The notes beneath the pieces were generated by a model that saw nothing but the letters and a program-made list of their open reading frames with translations, had not been told where the DNA came from and made no database searches. Below, piece after piece: positions 58,320 through 64,000 of a stretch of DNA of 64,000 nt; positions within the stretch are counted from its first letter, which is position 1; each line of letters begins with the position of its first letter. The DNA comes from Lepas anatifera (lineage: Eukaryota; Arthropoda; Thecostraca; Lepadidae). A program made the translations under genes and the position numbers. Location of the stretch: contig JAOTON010002226.1 in NCBI GenBank assembly GCA_034440635.1, positions 35,699-99,698 on the forward strand, in the 5' to 3' direction.

Positions 58320-60861
58320 GATGAGGTGCCATCCCTCTCGGGTTTTTTAGATATAGAATTAAAACGGCGGTGCGGGCGCCAGCGTACTTGGTATACCTTT
58401 TCCTGATTATTTTTATAACTTTTGTCACGATGTTTGATCCAGGTCATTTCAGGTCAGGTCACCATTGCAGGTTAAGTGACCTCACCTCTAAAAAAACTCT
58501 AAGATATTATAAGTAAAAACTGGGTTGACCCTTGGATCTAAATCTCATATCACATGATGGGCCTACTTGGTACTACAGGCGACCTAAGGCCAGGTACGGG
58601 TCATGTCCTCTCCATTGGAAATACATGTGACACATGGGTAAAACTCAATAACTTAGTAATGGATGGTACAGCGTTTATTTTGAAAGCATTTTATTTTTTT
58701 GTCCTCGCGGTTCTAAAGGTATGAATTATGGCCTAATTCGACCTTGAACTGGCCCAAGGTCATGTCAATCTCTTTGATTTTTATCTAATAAGATGTTATA
58801 TATGATTCGATTTGGCTTCCTACGATGATTCCAATGATTGTGTTTGAAGTGAAGTGATTGTGTTGAAGTAACCTCACCTCCAAAAAATATCTAAGGTAGC
58901 ATAGGTAAGAAAAAGGTGACTATCGAACTGAATCTTATACCACATAATGGGCCCTAATGGCTACAAAATATATTCCTGGATTTGTCATATCAATGACCTA
59001 GGGTCCAGTACGGATCATGACCTCTCCACTGGAAATACATGGGGAAAACAGAAATGGGCCGAAAAAGTGCTCTATTTCTGTAGATACGGCTTCGTGTTCT
59101 CCAAATCATAGTATCGTAGGCCCCTTTATAGGTTCATGCTGCAAGTTGGGAGCTGTGACCTCTGAGAGGTCATCTGAGGCTACTTAAGCAGGTTTTCAGA
59201 CTTTGGTCAATAACTTTGCAGGAAAAGACTACAGACATTTCATTTTGATTGTAAATTTGTACATTACATTTGATATTTTGATATTTGATAAATTTGATGT
59301 TACATTACATTTGATTTATTACATTTGTTATATTACATTTGGATTGTTATCACTAATCAATTAATTTGCATATTGACTATGCTAGGTTAGATGGTGACCT
59401 TGACCAGAGCTTAGGGCAGGTTATTTTTATGTTTCGACCTAGTAAAGTCATATTATAAATCATTCGATTCACTGTAACGAAAGGAAGCAAATGGTGCCTA
59501 AACATGTTTTCAACTCAATTCTCTCAGACGTTAGAGCCCAGAAAATGTTCTTTAACACGCCACCTACTTTGACCTGTCACGATCTCAATATTTACCTGAC
59601 CCAAAAAGTGACAGATATAGTTTCTTCATGAATTTTGTATGGGCTATTCACCAGCGTTCGCGTTTTTTCGCTATCCTGCATAGGAGCCGAGTTCGAGGGG
59701 CGTGTGAACCCCCACCAGGACTCGGCTCGGATTTAACACCCGGGCGGGTGTTAACACTCGCACTGGAGGGGGTGTGGCACTAACGCGCACTGGAGGGGGC
59801 CTGGTAGGCCCCTAAGATCTCGGAAACGAAGAGGCATAGAAAAACGAAATTTAAGAGGTGGGTGGGGGTTATGGTGATCTACATCATGACTAATTTTTAT
59901 TGACCTAGTTCCATTATCTTCAAGGCGACTTCAAACGAGGTCATAAAGGTCAAAACTTGGCCATGCTGGGGATTGACCGGTAAATGCCGTGATTATGCAG
60001 AAAAATTTCGGGAATAAGCTAAAGACGGACCAGGGTCATATAGAGAAGGCCTAAAAGAGCCTTCCCTTCAATTTTGGGGTCAAGGTCATTCAAGGTTATT
60101 GACCTGTAAGGTCACTATAGAGTATACCACTTATAATGTACACTTTGACTAACACTATAGCCACTGTTTGGCGGGAAATGAGGATTGACCTTTGCAAATG
60201 ACCTTTGACCTTGCTCTTTGACCTTGATCTTGGTATTGGGGTACCTTATCGATGACGTCATAGCATAATGTACGTCAGACCGGGTAACGTCATTTGACCG
60301 GAAGCACTGTGGTCAGTGACCTTGAAAGTGCAGATATGACCTTGACCTGTGACCTTTGACCTTGATCTTGACCTTCATGCGAGGTGACCTTGACATATAA
60401 TCCCGGTTATATGGTGTTATGACTTCACCACTCGGTCTCCAATGCAAGCTAACTGGTCCGACCGCGCTATTACGGCGATCTCAAAATGCAGGTCTGACTT
60501 CAAAAGCCTATAAGTAAAAAAATTTCGACCGATTTTCAAAACATCTTCACCAATCGACGCGCTATTAAATTCTGTATAATGTGGCAAAGTATCGTGTTTT
60601 GGCTACGAGCGGTTCTCCGGTCACTTTGGAAAAACAGGTGTGGGGAGGCCTCCGAGGCCCCCTCCAGTGCGCGTGTTAAATAAGCCCCGACAAAAAATGT
60701 TCAAATGTTTTAAATGGATATTTTGATAAGCTATCTAACGATGTTAACTGTTTTTCGCTATCTAGCGTCGTTCTTGAAATCCTAGGGGAGGGCACGGATA
60801 TTTGACCCCTCTCTCACCCTCCGTCAAAGCGAAGGTGACTCAGAACCCGTCAATGTACATG
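58320..60861 (+). mobile_element. T1/T3 mosaic interrupted by T4
   Basis: 58320-58860 matches the left half of T1 ('aaaacggcggtgcgggc...cagcgtacttggtatacc'). 58865-59060 repeats part of it. 59390-59750 resembles the right end of T3. 60680-60861 is the right end of T1, ending GTCAATGTACATG before TTAA (60862-60865). A complete T4 separates the last two. The T1 right part resumes at the TTAA that in the intact copy (61240-62080) is followed by 'atgtgacctgacaaaa'. Confidence 0.6.
59755..60675 (+). mobile_element. T4: complete 921-bp TTAA element
   Basis: TTAA at 59751-59754 and 60676-60679. The left terminus is CACTCGCACTGGAGGGGG with an inner ACGCGCACTGGAGGGGG copy (about 59783). The right terminus is CCCCCTCCAGTGCGCGTG. 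It is the reference for the nested copy at 17441-19595. It carries very dense TGACCTTTGACCTTG-type repeats at 60180-60390. Non-autonomous. Confidence 0.88.
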
Positions 60862-61239
60862 TTAAAACCTACTCATGGGTTTCTGATGCCGAAGCTTATA
60901 CTTTTCAAACCCATTTAAGCTATGGGCTTTAATTGCGATGACGATTTGATTTTGCATCAAATCTGGCTTCTGAATAGAATAAGGTAACCCCCTCCATATT
61001 CCAAATAAGCTACATTAATTGTTTGATCAATGGTAATCATATCATAAAAGTAAGTGGTTCGCGTACTTGATTTCTAAGTTCTCGTCGGTTATGGTTAACA
61101 AACAAACACCTTTGTTTGACTGCAAGAAAACCAACCCATTCATTTGTCGTGGTTGGGCAAGTTTACTTACGATTTGATTTTCTCCAGCTCTTCTCATCCA
61201 TATCAAAGTGGAATGATTTTCTTGGGACGAAGATGTTAA

Positions 61240-62080
61240 CACGCGCATTGACGGGGGGCGGGTACCCGCCCCCCTCGGGTTTTTCGGAGATAGCAGAAAA
61301 ACGGCGGCGCGTAGCGCCGCCGTACTTGGTATACCTTTTTCCTCATCATTTTTACAACTTCTGTGAAAATTTTAAGGTTAGGTCATCTCAGGTCAGGTCA
61401 CCAGTACAGGTCAAGTGACCCGACCTCAAAAAAAGTTTAAGATAGCATAAGTCGGAGCAGGGTGAACTTATCCGATTGAAACCCATATCACATAATGGCC
61501 CCACCGAGTTCTCTAAAATATGTTCCGGTATTTTTGATATCGATGACCTAAGGTCAGGTACGAGGCATGACCTCTCCATTGGAAATACATGGGAAAAATG
61601 GTTTTTACGGAATAACTCAGTAACGGATGGTGATAGAGCATTTATTTTAGCTGCATTAGACTCGCCTGGGCTTTGCAGTTCTAATGATAAGCATTTTATA
61701 TAATTTGACCCTGACCTGACCTCAGGTCAGGTCAAATCCTTGATTTGACCTAGCAAGGTCAAATTATATATCATTCGATTCGGCTTGCTAAGAGGATTCA
61801 TATAGTTCAAGTCGTTTTCCTCTATCTTTACTTGTTCAGATTTAATGGCCGAAAAACTGAATTTACATGTTATCCCTATGACGGGCATGTTTTGACCTCT
61901 CGTGACCTTAAATGTGACCTGACAAAAAAATGGTTCAAATGTTTTCGATGGAGAAGTGGATGGGCAGCCCAACGCCGTTTACCGTTTTTCGCTACCTACC
62001 GTGGTTCTCGAGATCTTAGGGGGGCGGGTACCCGCCCCCCGTCAATGCGAAGGTGGCTCAGACCCCCGTCAATGCGCGTG
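61240..62080 (+). mobile_element. T1: complete 841-bp TTAA element, best preserved
   Basis: TTAA at 61236-61239 and 62081-62084. Termini are CACGCGCATTGACGGGGGG and CCCCCGTCAATGCGCGTG, with a second inner pair of GGGGGGCGGGTACCCGCCCC-type palindromes (20 bp) at both ends. A subterminal GC hairpin, ggcggcgcgtagcgccgcc, lies at about 61304-61322. Direct and opposed AGGTCA hexamers cluster at 61378-61425. It lies 60 bp from the 27-bp array. Confidence 0.93.
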
Positions 62081-62139
62081 TTAAGTTTACAATAACCATG
62101 ACGCAGGTACTGCGTCGCCAACAGGGCATGCTGCAACAC

Positions 62140-64000
62140 TTCTCCAGTCAAAACATACTGGGATGCCTCACCAGTCAGGACATACTGTGACGCTTCACCA
62201 GTCAGGGCATACTGTGACGCTTCACCAGTCAGGGCATACTGTGACGCTTCACCAGTCAGGGCATACTGGGACGTTTCACCAGTCAGAGCATGCTGGGACG
62301 CTTCTCCAGTCAAAACATACTGTGACGCTTCACCAGTCAGGGCATACTGTGACGCTTCACCAGTCAGGGCATGCTGGGACGCTTCTCCAGTCAAAACATA
62401 CTGTGACGCTTCACCAGTCAGGGCATGCTGGGACGCTTCACCAGTCAGGGCATACTGCGACGCTTCACCAGCCAAGGTATACTGCGACGCTGCACCAGTC
62501 CGGCATACTGCGACGCTGCACCAGTCCGGGCATACTGTGACGCTTCACCAGCCAGGGTATACTGGGACGTTTCACCGAACAGGGCATGCTGGGACGCTTC
62601 TCCAGTCAGGGCATACTGTGACGCTTCACCAGCCAGGGTATACTGGGACGTTTCACCAGTCAGGGCATGCTGGGACGCTTCACCAGCCAGGGTATACTGG
62701 GACGTTTCACCAGTCAGGGCATTCTGTGACGCTTCACCAGCCAGGGCATGCTGGGACGCTTCACCAGTCAGGGCATGCTGGGACGCTTCTCCAGTCAAAA
62801 CATACTGCGACACTTCACCAGCCAGGGTATACTGCGACGCTGCACCAGTCCGGGCATACTGCGACGCTGCACCAGTCCGGGCATACTGTGACGCTTCACC
62901 AGCCAGGGTATACTGGGACACTTCACCAGTCAGGGCATACTGTGACGCTTCACCAGCCAGGGTATACTGGGACGTTTCACCAGTCAGGGCATACTGTGAC
63001 GCTTCACCAGCCAGGGTATACTGGGACGTTTCACCAGTCAGGGCATGCTGGGACGCTTCTCCAGTCAAAACATACTGTGACGCTTCACCAGTCAGGGCAT
63101 GCTGGGACGCTTCATCAGTCAGGGCATGCTGGGACGTTTCACCAGTCAGGGCATGCTGGGACGCTTCTCCAGTCAAAACATACTGTGACGCTTCACCAGT
63201 CAGGGCATGCTGGGACGCTTCACCAGTCAGGGCATGCTGGGACGTTTCACCAGTCAGGGCATGCTGGGACGCTTCTCCAGTCAAAACATACTGTGACGCT
63301 GCACCAGTCCGGGCATACTGCGACGCTGCACCAGTCAGGGCATACTGTGACGCTTCACCAGCCAGGGTATACTGGGACGCTTCATCAGTCAGGGCATGCT
63401 GGGACGTTTCACCAGTCAGGGCATACTGTGACGCTTCACCAGTCAGGGCATGCTGGGACGCTTCTCCAGTCAAAACATACTGTGACGCTTCACCAGTCAG
63501 GGCATGCTGGGACGCTTCACCAGTCAGGGCATGCTGGGACGCTTCACCAGTCAGGGCATGCTGGGACGCTTCACCAGTCAGGGCATGCTGGGACGTTTCA
63601 CCAGTCAGGGCATGCTGGGACGCTTCTCCAGTCAAAACATACTGTGACGCTGCACCAGTCCGGGCATACTGCGACGCTGCACCAGTCAGGGCATACTGTG
63701 ACGCTTCACCAGCCAAGGTATACTGGGACGCTTCATCAGTCAGGGCATGCTGGGACGTTTCACCAGTCAGGGCATGCTGGGACGCTTCTCCAGTCAAAAC
63801 ATACTGTGACGCTTCTCCAGTCAATACATACTGTGACGCTTCACCAGTCAGGGCATACTGTGACGCTTCACCAGTCAGGGCATGCTGGGACGCTTCACCA
63901 GTCAGGAGCATACTGGGACGCTTCACCAGTCAGGGCATGCTGGGACGCTTTCCAGTCAAAACATACTGTGACGCTTCACCAGTCAGGGGCATGCTGGGAC
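62140..64000. repeat. 27-bp minisatellite with higher-order structure, continuing past the window
   Basis: About 69 units of gacgcttcaccagtcagggc + atactgt and variants: 'ttctccagtcaaaacata', 'ctgcaccagtccgggcata', 'ttcaccagccagggtata'. One minus frame reads SQ(Y/H)ALTGEA for 493 codons (63926-62445), but units of 26 bp (about 62505) and 28 bp (about 63905) shift the frame, and a plus frame is also open. A marker variant, ttcatcagtc, recurs at 63111, 63381 and 63732, spacings of 10 and 13 units, showing amplification of blocks. A repetitive protein cannot be fully excluded. Confidence 0.95.

Noticed and set aside
62140..64000. CRISPR-like appearance of regular short repeats
   Set aside because: Units are contiguous with no unique spacers, and the genome is eukaryotic.

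Overview
The window is nuclear DNA from a multicellular animal, most likely an invertebrate and possibly an arthropod; I cannot name the species. The evidence is one protein-coding gene cut into short exons by introns up to about 32 kb, GT/AG splice sites, tRNA-derived SINEs, DNA transposon relics and many mini- and microsatellites. There is no operon structure, and no ribosome binding sites, phage or CRISPR.

Gene content is very low. The one gene I can defend is a natriuretic-peptide-receptor / receptor-guanylyl-cyclase type receptor on the minus strand. Three consecutive exons of its extracellular ligand-binding domain lie at 45745-45356, 37974-37860 and 5482-5341. Their splice phases match (1/1, 2/2) and they join into one open frame of 215 codons. 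Upstream exons (signal peptide, first lobe) and downstream exons (membrane segment, any kinase-like and cyclase domains) were not found, so a cyclase-bearing receptor cannot be told from a clearance-type receptor. Almost everything between 5.5 and 45.3 kb is therefore intron of this gene. Three weaker coding hints are a C-terminal peptide at the left edge, a broken THAP-like zinc-finger start at 30.1 kb, and a possible terminal exon at 27.2 kb.

The rest is mostly mobile and tandem DNA. The dominant theme is a group of about 0.2-1.1 kb non-autonomous elements that end in TTAA with inverted termini (CAC or CCC next to the TTAA), as in piggyBac-type insertion. I separate six lineages, T1-T6. They nest: a SINE sits in a T3 that sits in a T4 (17.4-19.6 kb), a T2 sits in a T3 (10.0-12.0 kb), and a T4 sits in a T1/T3 mosaic (58.3-60.9 kb). 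T1-T4 and T6 are packed with AGGTCA/TGACCT hexamers, the nuclear-receptor half-site.

Other structures are a 2.56 kb fold-back element (12.06-14.62 kb); a 3.3 kb hAT-type element with an 8-bp target duplication inside an older repeat called E5 (48.9-53.9 kb, second E5 copy at 28.4-29.5 kb); an inverted duplication with a near-identical 0.23 kb core (39.0-40.3 and 44.0-44.9 kb); and a nearly perfect 98-bp hairpin (56.75-57.0 kb). Tandem arrays are a GTCCC-like array (5.8-6.2 kb), a 20-bp satellite (15.0-15.4 kb), a 33-bp minisatellite (27.8-28.4 kb), TA and GA runs, and a 27-bp minisatellite with higher-order structure that fills 62.1-64.0 kb and runs off the window. The long open frames inside these arrays are by-products of the repeat units.
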